The translations under genes were made by a program, and so were the position numbers. DNA of 64,000 bases, taken from the NCBI RefSeq assembly GCF_009905375.1, contig NC_133652.1, forward strand, positions 18,526,850-18,590,849, written 5' to 3'. Source of the stretch: Apium graveolens. Taxonomy: Eukaryota; Streptophyta; Magnoliopsida; Apiales; Apiaceae. The notes beneath the pieces were generated by a model. It saw only the letters and a program-made list of their open reading frames with translations, was not told the DNA's origin and made no database searches. Of this stretch, positions 11,988 to 25,400 are shown one piece after another (position 1 is the stretch's first letter; every line of letters starts with the position of its first letter).

Positions 11988-14218
11988 TGTAATATCCGGG
12001 GTATAGCGTGTAATTATGTTTTTATCAATAAATGATTATTATGTGATTATTATGATTTTTGGTGAATTATCTGATGATTAATAATAATATTTGGATGTTT
12101 ATATATGATAAAAATGTGAGTATGTTAATTTTATTATGTCTAGAATAAAGTACAGATAATCATGGTATTTTCCTGGTTATTTTTGGACTGTTATATGATT
12201 TTACAATGATTTATGAATTTATTAATTATTTTCTGAATAATTACAAAACTGTTTTATTAAACCGGGAATCGTTCAACTTCAACCGTTTTTACATTTTTAC
12301 AACCCGAAACTCTTCAGAAAACTCCTTCTTAACCTAATCTGATTATTCCGGACATTTTCCGTGTTTTGACTTTTTCGATCCGGATTACAGTTTGACCCGT
12401 ACGCGTCCTGGCGCAAAATTTTTGATACGATAATCATTTCGATAAATCAATAAAACCCATATTCTCAAGAGACGAGATATTATTACATTATTTTTGTATA
12501 ACGTGTTTTATAAGAAGCTCGGTTGTGATAATTATTCAATACGGGTACCAAATCGGATCATTTTTGCAGTTACTTAGCGGCTAAGCAACTTATTTTTTGA
12601 TCCAATACGATCCAACGTGTATTAATAATCCATAAATATAAATAGCCTATTTCTTATTTCATTTTATTCGAATAATCATAATCGATCAATAAAAATATAG
12701 AATTTATAGAGAAAACCCTGTTAAATTGTTATGTTCTTGAGAATCAAAACCAAAAACGAAGGCGTTACCGAAATCAGAATCAAGTGTGCCATATACCGAA
12801 TCGAAACTCTCGAAAAGCTCTTTCTGAATCAATCATCACTTTTGCTGCAGAAATCAAGGTTAATTTCTTATTTATTTATTTTAATTCGAATTATTTAATG
12901 ATTAAAAGAGGAATTTTGATGTTGATGTTGTTTACGTGATTTGATGCTTGAAAGTTGTAGATAATTTTGTTCTGGTCATTTTGGTATATTATATGATGAA
13001 TTTGGAGTTCAATAACATGTAGAAAATTGGGTTTTATTATCGAATTAAAAAAATTAGGGTTTATGTGTTTGAATGTTCTTAATTAGAATTTAGGTGTTTC
13101 TTTGTTAGGGGTTATTGGTTGAAATTGACCAACTTGTAGATCGTCCAAAAACGAGTCGATTGGTATGTATGTAGTTAACAGACGATACCTGGAAAGGCCT
13201 CGCCGGAAAAATAAGCACGGCGGCATCGGAGTTTTTGGGACGGATTTTTCAGAAAATTCTATGATCGTTTGGATAAATTGATTGCAAAAATGAACTCCTG
13301 GTGATTAGTAGTATATTCTCTGCTATTTTTGTGAAAATCTGGGTTGTTTTGTGGCCGCCGGAAAAGCTCCATGACGGCGGCCATGGAGTTCCGGCCGGCG
13401 AGGTGAAAGAGAAGGGGGAGGTCAAATTACGTTTTGATCCCCCTATTTTGCAAACACTTATATTTCAGTACCTAGGATTTTCAAAAATCACAAAAACAAG
13501 ACTTTTGTTTTAAAAAAACTTTCAAAAATTGTATTTAATTTATAAATTAATTTCAGAAATTGTTTTAATTTTTTTAAAATTCCAAAAATCAATATTTTTA
13601 ATTCTGAAAATTATTTTTAATTCTAAAATAAATTTTAATTAGTTAGTTAATTATTTTAGTTGATAATTAATTATTTAATTAGTCAATTAATTTAAATATT
13701 AATTGATTAATTAATTTAATTAGTTATTAATTGATTTTAATTGATTATTTAATTAGATTTAATTATTTATTTTGATTTAAAAAAAATTGAAAAATAGTTT
13801 CAAGTTTTAAAATATTATTTTAAATTATTTTCAAGGCTTGAAAATTTTTATTAAATTATTTTAAAGTCAGATTCGGGTGTATATACTCTATTATTTTATT
13901 ATAAAATGATTCGGAGAACCGTTTAATTCCAAAAAATGTCCAAAAATTCGTATTAAATCAGACCGTTCGTCCGTTTAATACGAAACGAACTCGTCTAGAC
14001 TCAGAAAAATATTATGCTTCCACTAAAAATACTTTCGAGATATAAAATCTTTCGTTTCGAAAGGTCGCTTAATTTCGTAAACATTTCTGAGTCGCGTAAT
14101 TATAGTAAAATTGTATTTCGACTCGATTTCAGTTTTAATCATATTGAGTCGAATAGTTAGACGAACTGAGTTATATGTTATATGAAATATGTGATACGTA
14201 TCTTACGTGTTTATGTGT

Positions 14219-15578
14219 TGAAAGCCATATGTCATAGCCTATTCGTTTATTCGAGGATTTAACTCAACTCAAATAAGAATGTAATAAGTAAATAGTGGAT
14301 CTATCATCAGAGAGATCTCACAAAGTAACATCTGTCAAAGGATAAAGAAATCTGCAGACTTGAAGATTCACTGGAAGAAGTTCAAGAATTTGATCATGCC
14401 TCAGTGATATAAATCAAGATCGTGGATTTAATCAAGTGACAGAGATCTCGTCAGGGTATCATTTATTACAAGGATTTAATCAGAGTATCAAAGTCAAGAC
14501 ATGAAGAAACGTCACGGAAGTTAGTCACTCATGAACCAGACAGTACATCGAGTGTCAGCATTGAAGTGGCGGAATTGATTCATAAGTCTCAGTGATTTTC
14601 AGAAGATTGTCAGAAGAATGGATGCTGCTCAGGGTTAGTATTAATTCTCTATTAATTAATTAAGTCATATAATTTAATTAAGAAAATAAATTATATCTGC
14701 AAAGATTAATTTATTGATTAATTGAATTAAATTGATTAATTAATTTAGAATTAATATTGAGGATTTACAAGATTTTAATTGGTTTAAAATCTGCTTAAAT
14801 TCAAAACAAGACAATTCATTTGAACTAGTATGACAATCGGTATGACAATTGATAGTCATACCGAAAGTCATGCCAATACATTTAATTGTCTTATTAGAAT
14901 TTCTGTTTAGATTAAAATCTGTTATTAATTCAGCAAGACAATTTATTTGAACTAATATGATAATCGGTATGACAATCAATAGTCATACCGAAAGTCTTGC
15001 TAGTTCATTTTGATTGTCTTGCTAGTTGTAAATATTGTCATACCGAAAGTCTTGCTGGCCAAAGAGATTGTCATGCCAGTACATTTTTCAGTTCAGTGTT
15101 TGATAAAAGCAGCAGAAGACTTTTGTTGATAAACTTATAGAATCCAATCAAACAGAACACACAAGAAAAAAAAAGGAGCAGAAAACAAAAGCATAACATT
15201 TTATTTTTCATCTGCTTTTCTTCAAGATTAAATTTCTAGATTGTAAAGTTAAATCCAATCAACTAGAAATATTTATCTTGTTCTTGTGTATCAATCTAGC
15301 GGATTAAAATCCCTAGAACTTAATCTCAAATCGCATTTAGCATTTGATCTTTTAATTACAAAAATAGAAAAAGTTCATGTCGAATTTATTCTAGATTTGT
15401 AATAATTGATTTGAGATTAATCCCTTGTAACCGATACCGTAGTTGTAACACCTTTCAAGTTTAATAAAAGTTTTATTTAACTTGAATTTTGTTTCACAAT
15501 TTTATTCCGCATTTTATTCGATTAAACGGTATTGTTTGCATTCAACCCCCCCTTCTACAAACAAATTGGGACCTAACA
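14219..15578 (+). repeat. 5' LTR of Sirevirus A
   Basis: A 1360-bp repeat starting TGAAAGCCATATGTC and ending GGGACCTAACA, followed by the primer site. Minor differences from the 3' LTR include GATGCTGC versus GATGTTGC near 14625/26462. It carries a TATGACAATCGG-type palindromic array (14826-15085). An AATAAA-like segment near 15460 may be part of the polyadenylation signal. Confidence 0.93.
14826..15085. repeat. Palindromic TGACAATCGGTATGAC array in LTR of A
   Basis: Repeated units such as TATGACAATCGGTATGACAA alternate with their near-complements ATAGTCATACCGAAAGTC. Copies also contain CAAGACAATT or GTCTTGCTAG. The same family recurs in the 3' LTR (about 26665-26920), in the pol-env spacer of A (21608-21918) and, diverged, in the LTR of C (about 31090-31300). 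Confidence 0.8.
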
Positions 15579-15580
15579 AT

Positions 15581-15592
15581 TGGTATCAGAGC
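15581..15592 (+). other. Primer binding site (tRNA-iMet type)
   Basis: TGGTATCAGAGC lies two bases after the LTR end. It is the standard initiator-Met tRNA primer site of plant copia elements and fixes plus orientation. Confidence 0.9.
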
Positions 15593-15676
15593 CTTCTGAT
15601 TAACGTACAAATCTAGATCCTAGACTTTTGTGTTTCTTTCACTTCTTGAATTTTTTATTCACTCAAAAAATTCATA

Positions 15677-17949
15677 ATGACTACACAAAAAGTTGGAACC
15701 GTTAAAATTCCACTTTTCGATAAAGAAAATTATGTTATGTGGAAGAAGAAGATGCTACTGTTTTTACAGGTTGCTAATCCCAAATATTTGCAAGTGTTGA
15801 AGAAGGGTCCAAAAATTCCTATGGTTATTGAACCAGAGGTAATAGAAAATGATGTGGTGATCACCAAAGCGAGAACTTATGTGAAGGATCCTGAGGACTT
15901 CTCTCCTGCTGAAATAGAAGAAGCCTCCCTGGATGCTAGCCTTCAATTAATCTTAGTAGATTCCCTTAATCCCCTGATGAATAGACATGTGATGAATTGT
16001 AAAGATTCCAAACATATCTGGGAAACTATTGAGATTATTAATGAAGGCACAGAGGAAGTTAGGGAGAACAAACTAGAAATCCTAACCTCTGAGTATGAAT
16101 ACTTTAAATCCAATCCAGGGAAGGAATCACTGAAGTGTTTGAGAGGTACAATGCATTGATCAACAACCTGAACATTAATGGTAAATACTATTCCATCAGG
16201 GAGGTCAACAAAAAGTTCCTTTTAACACTGCCAACTCATCTCGAACATAGAATCACTGCCATAAGAGAAGCAAGAGATCTGAGTGAGATTTCTTTGGAAA
16301 GGCTCTATGGTGTGTTAAAGACTTATGAGTTGGAGCAGATTCAGCAGAAGGAAGTTTACGGGAAAGGAAGAGTGGTCAGCACGTCTACTGCTCTAGTAGC
16401 TGATGAACAACAACAACAACCACAATATTAACAACAATCTCAACAGTCAGAAAGAATGGTACAATCTTCCAAGGTTGAAGATAATGTGATAGTAGCAGAA
16501 TTTGATTCTCCTACTACAAATCAATCAGGAGATGATTATTATTCCTTGGAAGAACTGGAGCAATTGGAGGATGAGTCAATGGCCCTGATTGTCAAGAGAT
16601 TCTCAAATGTCAGATTCAAAAGGAATCCCAAGTTCAAGTACAAGTCCAACTACAACAGATTCCAGAAAGGTGGATCTTCATTCTCTAACACCAGCAGTGG
16701 TGGGTATAAAACAGGGATGGTTGATCGAAGCACCATTCGATGCTTCAACTGTAATGAGTTGGGACACTTTGCCACAGAATGCAGGAAGCCAAAACAAGCT
16801 AGGAAGAACTCTTACGATTCTAATCAGAAGAGTAAATCTGAAAGGGCTTACCTGGCAAAGGGAAGAAGCTGGGATGATACTGACAGTGAAGATGAAGAAG
16901 TTGGGAATCTTGCTCTCATGGCTAGTGATGCAAGCACCTCATCGTCAAGAAAAGAGGTAAAATTTACTGATGCTGAATTAGTTTATCATCTAGGAGGTTC
17001 CTTAGATTGTGCTCGTCGTGATAATGAATTGTTAAATCAACAAATCAAAGACCTTGAGAAAGAGGTCAATGAATTAAGACTTGTACACATTAATCAAGAT
17101 AAATTAAAAGATCAAGTGTCTTTTATAGAGAATAGAGTTGACTGTTATAGAAAACTTGAAACTATTCTTAAAGACAAGATCACTGGTCTTGAGGCTAAGG
17201 TTAAAGCTTACTTTAATTCTTGTTCGAAGTCCAAAGAGTTTTACAATAAGCAAGCTGTTAATCAAACATCTGGTATAGGTTATGATTACAATGCTGCTAT
17301 TGGAAAATTAGGCATAAACTCCCCTCCTCATGTCTGTGCTAAAGGCAGGGAAGTACCACATGTGCTTAAGGGTGTTGATGAACCCCTCTATAAAGAATCA
17401 ATTGCTGAACCATTTGATGAGACCTCTTTTATTATTCAAGAAGAAATCCGTGCTGAAGATAATGCTAATGGGAAAGCTGTCTCCAAGTCAAGTGTGTCAA
17501 AAGTTCCAGTCAAGGTTGTGAAAGCAACTGAGACTAACTCAGACACACATGAGTTGGATAACACAAATGCCATGTCTACCATGCATAAGTTGCCTATTGT
17601 TAATCCTTCTCATAAAGCATGTGGTGTTCCTGATTGTATGTCTTGTGCTTTTAATCTGATGTTTGCTTATTTTAATGGTAAGCATGTTTCTAATGATAAG
17701 ACTACTCCTCGTCAGCATGTGAATAATAGAAAGCATGATAGGTCTAAGACTGCTAGTCCTCCTAAAGCTAGAAAGGAGACATTTGTGCCTAAGCCTAAAC
17801 AGAAATTTGTCAAGGCTGTTCACAAGGTCAAATGTTCAGTCATTGAGAACGTTGAGAATATTAAAATTAAGAATGTTGTTTTGCCTGATAAAGGCCAATT
17901 TTACAAGTATGCCGGACCCAGCCAAGCTTGGGTTCCGAAGAAGGTCTAA
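15677..17949 (+). pseudogene. gag: Gag of Sirevirus A, broken by frameshift and stop
   Basis: Starts MTTQKVGTVKIPLFDKENY at 15677, 99 bp after the LTR. It is the copia UBN2/DUF4219-type capsid protein, with a CCHC zinc knuckle (CFNCNELGHFATEC, 16741-16782) that binds RNA. A predicted coiled-coil region follows (about 17020-17200), and the C-terminal part is basic and cysteine-containing. Comparison with the intact gag of copy C shows one base missing near 16120, which shifts the frame. A TAA at 16429-16431 stands within a glutamine run, probably CAA changed to TAA. Gag ends at 17947-17949 in a frame one base behind pol, as in copy C. Length without the lesions matches C (about 745-760 codons). 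Confidence 0.88.
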
Positions 17950-20900
17950 TCCATTTGTATTGCAGGGCATTAAACAGGTACAACCGGTAGTGTGGATTCT
18001 TGACAGCGGATCGTCAAGACATATGACCGGAGATAGAGCCCTGCTATCAAATGTGGTTGAGAAAGCTGGCCCAGTGGTTACCTTTGGAGATAACAGCAAA
18101 GGTTTAACGGAGGGATATGGCTGTTTGCTAGCTGGAAATGTTATCATTGAAAATGTATATGTTGTGCAAGGACTTGAACACAATCTGCTTAGCATTAGTC
18201 AGTTCTGTGACAACGGCTACAATGTTTTATTCGACAAGCTGAAGTGTCAGATTCTGCACAAGAAAAGTGAAAAACCCTCCTTAATGGGAATCCGGAAAGG
18301 AAATCTGTTCGTAGCTGACATGAACTCTGGAAGCAATCTTGAAGTCAATTGTTTCTATGCAAAGACATCGTCAGATGAGAGTTGGCTATGGCACAAGAGA
18401 CTTTCTCATCTCAATTTCAAAACAATGAATTCTCTTGTCAAAAGAGAATTGGTAAGAGGTCTGCCTCAGCTGGAATTCTCTCCAGAAGGACTATGTAAGG
18501 CTTGCCAGAAAGGAAAGTCAAAGAAAGCAAGTCACAAAGGCACTGACACATCTTCAATAACTGGTGTTCTGCAATTATTGCACATGGATTTATTTGGTCC
18601 AGTTAATATCCTTTCAATGTCAAAGAAGTGTTACTGTCTTGTGATAGTTGATGACTATTCCAAATATACGTGGGTTCTATTTCTTCACTCTAAGGATGAA
18701 ACACCACAAGTTGTGATTGATCATATCAAGATGATTGAGTTAGATTCTAACGTCCCTGTTAGAGCAATAAGGTCAGATAATGGGACAGAATTCAAGAATG
18801 CACTTCTCAATGGATTCTGTACAGACAAAGGGATTACCAGACAATTTTCAGCTCCTAGAACCCCTCAGCAAAATGGAGTGGTAGAAAGGAAGAATCGTAC
18901 ATTAATTGAAGCTGCAAGAACGATGTTAAGTGAATCAGGTCTTCCAATGTACTTTTGGGCTGAAGCTGTCAATACTGCATGTTATACTCAGAATCGAACT
19001 CTAATCAACAAAGACTTCATGAAAACTCCTTATGAGATTTTGAATGAACAGAAACCTTCTATCAAATACTTTCATGTATTTGGTGCCAGATGCTTCGTGC
19101 TCAAGGATGGAGATGATCGTCGTGGTAAGTTCGAGGCAAAGGCATATGAGGGTATTTTTGTGGGATATGGAAGAAGATCATATAGAGTGTATATCATTGA
19201 TCAACACAAAGTAACTGAAAGTGTCAATGTTAAATTTGATGACACTAAACTCCCTAGTATCCAAACTGAAGATCCTTCTGAGAAACTGAAGTTTGATGAT
19301 ACGTCAGATTCAGAATCAGAACATGGTCAAGAACCTGAGGTTGTTGCTGGTGAAGAACCTGTTAATCATGATGATACTCAAGGTAATAGTGATGGAAACT
19401 TTGGCAACAATGGAGATACCACTGCTACTGACGGAGAATCTTCAAGTCAACATGGCAACAACTCAGGGGGAGATGCTGAAGGATCATCTAGTAGGACACA
19501 ACATTACAATGAATTTCAAGGCGAATCATCAAGATCAAATCTTCCAAGACAGACTGTCTGGAATAAAGCTCACCCTTTTGAGTTGATTATTGGTGATCCA
19601 GATGTTGGAGTCAGAACTAGACGTGCTACTCAAAATGAGTGTTTGTTCTCAGGATTTCTTTCTGAGATGGAACCTAAGAAGATTGAAGAAGCACTAACTG
19701 ATCCAGATTGGGTGATTGCTATGCAAGATGAGCTCAATCAGTTTGAAAGTCAACAAGTCTGGAAACTAGTACCTAGACCTACACACAAGAAAGTTGTTGG
19801 TACTAGGTGGGTATTCAGGAATAAACTAGATGAAGATGGTGTGGTTACGAGAAACAAGGCAAGACTGGTAGCAAAAGGGTATTCTCAAGCTGAAGGCATT
19901 GATTATGATGAAACCTATGCTCCAGTGGCTAGACTTGAGGCCATCAGGATATTTCTGGCATTCGCAGCATTCTCAAACTTTAAAGTTTATCAAATGGATG
20001 TCAAGAGCGCCTTTCTGAATGGAAAGCTGGATGAAGAGGTATATGTAGAGCAACCTCCTGGTTTTGAAGATCCAGATCATTTGGATTTTGTCTTCTTTCT
20101 TTTCAAGGCTATTTATGGGCTAAAACAGTCTCCAAGAAAATGGTATGACACACTCTCTGAATTTCTTATTGAAAATAGCTTTATTAGAGGTGTCATAGAC
20201 AAAACTCTCTTTTCTAAAAAACATAAGAATGATACTATATTAGTCCAAGTCTATGTGGATGATATAATATTTGGGTCTACTAATGATAATCTCTGTAAGA
20301 GATTTGCTAAGTTAATGCACAGCAAGTTTGAAATGAGCATGATGGGAGAGCTAAAGTTCTTTCTTGGATTACAAGTAAATCAAAGGTTAGATGGAACATT
20401 TATTTGTCAATCCAAGTATCTCAAGGAACTCCTCAAAAAGTACAATCTAGAGGATTCTGCATCAGCAAGGACTCCATCAACTACAGCTGTCAAGCTTGGA
20501 CCATGTGAAAACTCCATTAAGGTAGATGTCACAAGCTACAGAGGTATGATTGGCTCGTTACTCTATCTTACTGCAAGTAGACCAGATATTATGTATGCTA
20601 CATGTTTATGTGCAAGGTTCCAAGCGGATCCTAGAGATATTCATCTCGTTGCTGTTAAACGAATCTTAAGATATCTTAAGGGAACACCAAATCTAGGTAT
20701 TTGGTACCCTAAAAAATCTGGTTTTAACCTTGTTGGATATACGGATTCAGATTACGCAGAAAGTGTTGTTGATAGGAAAAGCACCTCAGGAAGTTGTCAA
20801 TTCCTAGGAAGCAGGCTAGTCTCATGGTACAGCAAGAAACAACAAACAGTTTCCAACTCAACGGCCGAGGCTGAATATATTGCTGCTGGAAGCTGCTGTG

Positions 20901-21202
20901 CTCAGATCTTGTGGATTAGGAACCAACTACGAGACTATGGCTCTGTATTGAACAAAATTCCTATTTTATGTGACAATACAAGTGCAATAGCCATCACCAA
21001 CAACCCTGTGCAGCACTCGAGGACAAAGCACATTGACATCAGGTATCATTTTATTAGAGAGCACGTCATGAATGGTACTGTTGAACTATTCTTTGTTCCA
21101 ACAGAAGAACAAATAACAGATATTTTCACTAAACCACTTGATGAATCCACATTTACCAGATTAGTTGGTAAATTGGGCATGTTGAATAGTTTTAGTGATT
21201 AA
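17930..21202 (+). CDS. pol: Pol polyprotein of Sirevirus A
   Basis: Encodes protease, integrase, reverse transcriptase and RNase H in copia order. The frame is open from at least 17735, overlaps the end of gag by about 215 nt, and is +1 relative to gag. Visible motifs: protease active site [13 protein letters not shown] near 18000; zinc-binding [10 protein letters not shown]...CKACQKGK near 18390-18510; integrase acidic residues in [16 protein letters not shown] and NGVVERKNR (18580-18890); RT from [11 protein letters not shown] (19810) through [20 protein letters not shown] to YVDDIIFGS (about 20250); RNase [19 protein letters not shown] near 20740 and [12 protein letters not shown] near 20860. 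It stops at 21200-21202. The frame is unbroken for more than 1,080 codons, consistent with a young insertion. How pol is expressed from the offset frame is not shown. Confidence 0.93.
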   Translation, partial: GFRRRSNPFVLQGIKQVQPVVWILDSGSSRHMTGDRALLSNVVEKAGPVVTFGDNSKGLTEGYGCLLAGNVIIENVYVVQGLEHNLLSISQFCDNGYNVLFDKLKCQILHKKSEKPSLMGIRKGNLFVADMNSGSNLEVNCFYAKTSSDESWLWHKRLSHLNFKTMNSLVKRELVRGLPQLEFSPEGLCKACQKGKSKKASHKGTDTSSITGVLQLLHMDLFGPVNILSMSKKCYCLVIVDDYSKYTWVLFLHSKDETPQVVIDHIKMIELDSNVPVRAIRSDNGTEFKNALLNGFCTDKGITRQFSAPRTPQQNGVVERKNRTLIEAARTMLSESGLPMYFWAEAVNTACYTQNRTLINKDFMKTPYEILNEQKPSIKYFHVFGARCFVLKDGDDRRGKFEAKAYEGIFVGYGRRSYRVYIIDQHKVTESVNVKFDDTKLPSIQTEDPSEKLKFDDTSDSESEHGQEPEVVAGEEPVNHDDTQGNSDGNFGNNGDTTATDGESSSQHGNNSGGDAEGSSSRTQHYNEFQGESSRSNLPRQTVWNKAHPFELIIGDPDVGVRTRRATQNECLFSGFLSEMEPKKIEEALTDPDWVIAMQDELNQFESQQVWKLVPRPTHKKVVGTRWVFRNKLDEDGVVTRNKARLVAKGYSQAEGIDYDETYAPVARLEAIRIFLAFAAFSNFKVYQMDVKSAFLNGKLDEEVYVEQPPGFEDPDHLDFVFFLFKAIYGLKQSPRKWYDTLSEFLIENSFIRGVIDKTLFSKKHKNDTILVQVYVDDIIFGSTNDNLCKRFAKLMHSKFEMSMMGELKFFLGLQVNQRLDGTFICQSKYLKELLKKYNLEDSASARTPSTTAVKLGPCENSIKVDVTSYRGMIGSLLYLTASRPDIMYATCLCARFQADPRDIHLVAVKRILRYLKGTPNLGIWYPKKSGFNLVGYTDSDYAESVVDRKSTSGSCQFLGSRLVSWYSKKQQTVSNSTAEAEYIAAGSCCAQILWIRNQLRDYGSVLNKIPILCDNTSAIAITNNPVQHSRTKHIDIRYHFIREHVMNGTVELFFVPTEEQITDIFTKPLDESTFTRLVGKLGMLNSFSD

Positions 21203-22403
21203 TTTAGTTAATATCTGGGATCTGTTCTTGAATGAATTTACAAATGAATTTTTCATAAATGAAAAATTCATTTGCAAATTTATTTTATCATATTTCTTGC
21301 TTATTTCTATGTAATTTCTATTATCTTATCTTATTTATTTACTCAACTTGTTAATTTTAATGTCTCAGAATATTTTATTTTCTCTAAAAATATTTTTCTA
21401 TGAATTTAATTTGTTAAAATTCAAAAGAAATCTATTTTTGGACTGAAAATATTATTATCTCTGAAATATTTTAATTATTTTAATACTGTAAATATTATAG
21501 GTCTGTATTTCAGTTTTACTATTTTGTAAATATTTTCTGATATTTTTACTAAGTTATATAAGTCTTTATTCCAGTACATATTTATATATGTGTGTTTCTG
21601 TGTTTAAAGCTGATATGACAATCGGCAAGACAATTGAAATTGTCTTGCTGAAAGTCATTTCAGTTTAAATTTTGTTTATTATGTTATTCAGTACAGTTTT
21701 ATACTGGCAAGACAATTGGTATGACTATCAATTGTCTTGCCAGTTATAAACCTTATATATAATTATTTTCCTTTTATTATTATACTGGTATGACAATCGG
21801 TATGACTATCAGATTGTCATACCAGTTATAATTTTAGTATTTATTCTTTTATTTGTTTTCTTTCTTTTTACCTGGTATGACAATCGGTATGACAATCCCG
21901 GATTGTCATACCAGTTATACTACTTAATCGTTTATGTGTGTTTTTATTTTCATTCAGTTTCTCTCTTTTCAAATTCCAACAGTTATCTTTTCTCTCTTCT
22001 CTCTCTTCGATCAAAATCAAACTAAACTGCCATTTGATTCTCCTTTGCTCTTAGTTCTTACTCAGCATACCAATTCATCACTCTGTGATATATACATACA
22101 AGTATATACATACAGAAGTGCTGTTGGATTTTTGATAAAAGAAATCAAACTAATCAAATCAGTTTCTGTTTTTTGATTTTGGGTATTTTTTTATTTTTTA
22201 TTTTTTTATTTTTAATTTCTGATTTGTGTCTTTTGGGTTTTTCAACTGTGTTTGTGAGTTAAGGATTTTAACGAGATACATTCCTGTCTAAATTTTTTGA
22301 TTATAATTAATTTAATTCGAATTATTGAATTAATTTAATTAATTCGAATTTTCTTAATATTATTCTTAAAATTCTGAAAGTGTGTGTCTTATTATTATTT
22401 TAA
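21203..22403 (+). other. Pol-env spacer of Sirevirus A
   Basis: An AT-rich 1.2-kb stretch without a gene. It contains the palindromic array at 21608-21918 and then a pyrimidine-rich segment (21960-22260) with a possible leader before the env-like start. A promoter or splice acceptor for the env-like ORF could lie here, but none can be identified with confidence. Confidence 0.6.
21608..21918. repeat. Palindromic array in pol-env spacer of A
   Basis: Four inverted-repeat clusters, for example TGGTATGACAATCGGTATGA followed shortly by ATTGTCATACCAG, each able to form a hairpin. The units match those inside the LTRs of the same element. Confidence 0.8.
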
Positions 22404-25400
22404 ATGGCTCTCAATTTCCAAATTGTCGCGCATAATCAGGTTGGTTATTTTAATCCGGAAAAATGTGATGTTGAAAAATTTAAGCCTTGGATTAGATTTT
22501 TAAATGACCATTCGATTGTTAGCTCTGCTATAAAATCAAATGTGATTTTAAATGTCGATCTTCTTAGACTGATTTGCACAACCTCTACTGTGGCCGATGA
22601 TTCAAAATCTTTTTCATTCACCGTCGCAAACACACAATATGTAGTTGATGAAACAGTCGTCAATCGTGCGTTAAATTTTCCACTAGACAATTTCTGTAAT
22701 TTACCCTCTGAAAATGATATCACAAATTTTTTCTATGCTATTCACTATCAGGGGGTGATCAATTTAACCAAACTTTCTAAATCCAATTTGGTGTCTGAAT
22801 GGGATATTTTCTTCGATACACTTTCCAAAGTGTTTGCCAACTACACAAAATCCAATTTTCATAACATCACTTCCACTCTGCAGTATATTGGTCTTGCGGT
22901 TGTTTTCAATCAAAGGATCAATTTTGGCAAACTGCTTTTTCCCATTCTCTTGAGACGTCTAACTTCTGCTTTACGTGATCATTCTACAAATCGTAGGGTA
23001 TCATGTTACTATGCTCGTTTTCTCATGCTTATAGCAGATCATCTTCTCACACCTGAACACAAAGCCCTTTTTGCTAACTCTGCAGTAACCGAACCCCCTC
23101 AAGTTAGCAAAAAGATTTACACTCGCCAAGACACAACCTTCAAATTCATGCAAGTTCCAGTACTTGTATCTGCTTTCATGGCCACTCATATTCCTTTACC
23201 TATTTTCAATCTTCCCGGTCATGAACAGCAACCTCAACCTCCAGTGGTTCAAGCCACCCAGGCTCCTCCAACATAATTACAGGTAGTAATTCCTCACTCT
23301 CACTCCCTTCCTACTTCTGTTGAAAGACCCCCAGTGGTTGATAGGGCTGACCATGAAGTTGTAGAACCACAGCTTCAATCCCAGGTCATAGAGCCAAACA
23401 CAAAGTCACATTCTATCTCAACCTCTCCCCCACTGTCTAAAATGTTACCCAGAAGATTACTAGGAAGTAGTACATTGTTAAATATGAGTGAACCCTCAGC
23501 TCTGCCTCCTTCTAAGAAAAGAAGAACATATTCTGAGGCATCTGAAAGCCCATCCTTGTCCTCCCAACAGGACATGGACTTTGAAATGGCCAATGAACAG
23601 TTACTAGAGGCATTCTCTCAACAGGATGCATCTATTGAAATTCGCCATAGGGCCATGGCATCTTGTACTGAGTCAAGCACAATTCCATTACTCACAATGG
23701 AACCATACACTTCCCCAGATCATACTCAGGACACAGAGCGAGGAGTGCACGTAGAGTCGGTTACAGTATCTGCCATAGTTACGGCAGAAGAGCAGTCACA
23801 TGCTTCAGAGGGAAAATCTGACTCTCCGCCATCCTTAATAGAGTCATTTTCTCCCCTCCCAGATCAAACACCTCTGGCTCCCTCACGGGATTCTCCACTC
23901 GCAGATTTATTCGGAGAAAGTGGAGGGCAACTCGGTCAATCTATCCCTGAAGCAATTCAGACATCTATTTCACATGAAATGATAGGTTTGACTGAGGATC
24001 GGGACTCGCGAATTCCCATTGCACCATCACTGACCTCTCTTGAAGAGGCTAGGGTGATTTTTACTGCAGGTACAGAAGAACAGCCACAGGAAGACTCCTC
24101 ACGAGCAATTATATTGAGAGAAACACAAGCACGTGAGGTGAGTGAACCAAACACGAGTGAAATTCAGGTGAGAGCACACACAGACACAGATACTCAAAAC
24201 CTGTTAGCTCAAATTGCTGCTCTAAAAGAAGAACTTGCTAAAAGCCAAGCTGAAGCTCAAGCATTCAAAGCACAAGTGGTTGAACGGTCTTCTTCTTCCA
24301 CCTCTGTCAACAATCAGCTGGCAATCATAAGGAATGACATCTCAGATCTCAAGACCACTGTAATACCAAAGCTCAATTCCATTCAGGACACTCCAACTTT
24401 ATCAGCTGATGACATATCCAACTTCTGCTCTCTACATACAAGAATGACTTCTCTTGAAGACCTCGTTGAGATGAATCATTCACTGGACTCCTCAAGATTT
24501 CTAAAGATAGAGACGGGCATGGAACATCTCAATAAAGGGATGAAGCACCTATATTTCATGATCAAGAATTCTCATTGCCCTAATGAAGAACAAAGAACTT
24601 ATTTTGAAGGACCGTCTGGTGGAGGATCAGGCTCTGGAGGTGATGGAGGTTCCAAAGGAAGGTCAGAAGAGGATCCCTCAACTAAGGGGGAGAAGAAAGG
24701 GAGTAGTGCCAAAGGGAAGGAAAAAGATACCTCTGCTGGAGACAAAGGAAAGGCTGATGATGTCTACTACAGTGGAGAACAGGATGACTTTGATATTTTT
24801 GACATTCCCACTGAACCAGTTCAGGAAGATAAAGATGGGTTATTTGAAGCTGAAGAGGAAAGTGATTTTGGAGAATGGGAAGAAGAAGCTCAAGTGGATC
24901 TTCTGTTTGAGAAAGAATTTCAGAAGGAGCAGTCAGAGATAAAAAGAAAAGAAGCTGAACTCAAGAAGGTCTCTCAGATCATTGACATGAGAAAAGACAT
25001 TCAAAGAACAGAAACTCTTCAAAAGCAACGTCTTCATGACATTAAGGCTCAAGAAAGGAGAAGAGATGTCAGACTGAAGATTGGTGAAAAATGGAATGAA
25101 GCTAGGAGAGTACTTGATATGCCTCAGCTGAGCACTAACAATGATAGGCAGTTCTTACATCTTCTTGACAAGCTGGAAATCTCAAATCCTAACAATGACA
25201 TGTACATGAATGCTATCAAGACTGAAGTCTCAAGGATCACAGCTGCTTTTGATAGATCCCTAAATGAGATGAGCATTTTTGTATATTGTCAGAGTGAAGG
25301 ATCTTTCAAGGTGTCACTTCATATGTTTGAGAATCGTTCTTTGTCAGAGATTTGGGTTCTTCTCAACAAGATAAAAAGAAGCTCAGAGTTGAATGAAGTT

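Noticed and set aside
13301..13513. 70-codon frame in the solo LTR
   Set aside because: GC-rich stretch of LTR leader; no homology recognised and no conserved counterpart.
17539..17823. Minus-strand frames opposite gag of A and C
   Set aside because: Shadows of the gag coding strand in both copies.
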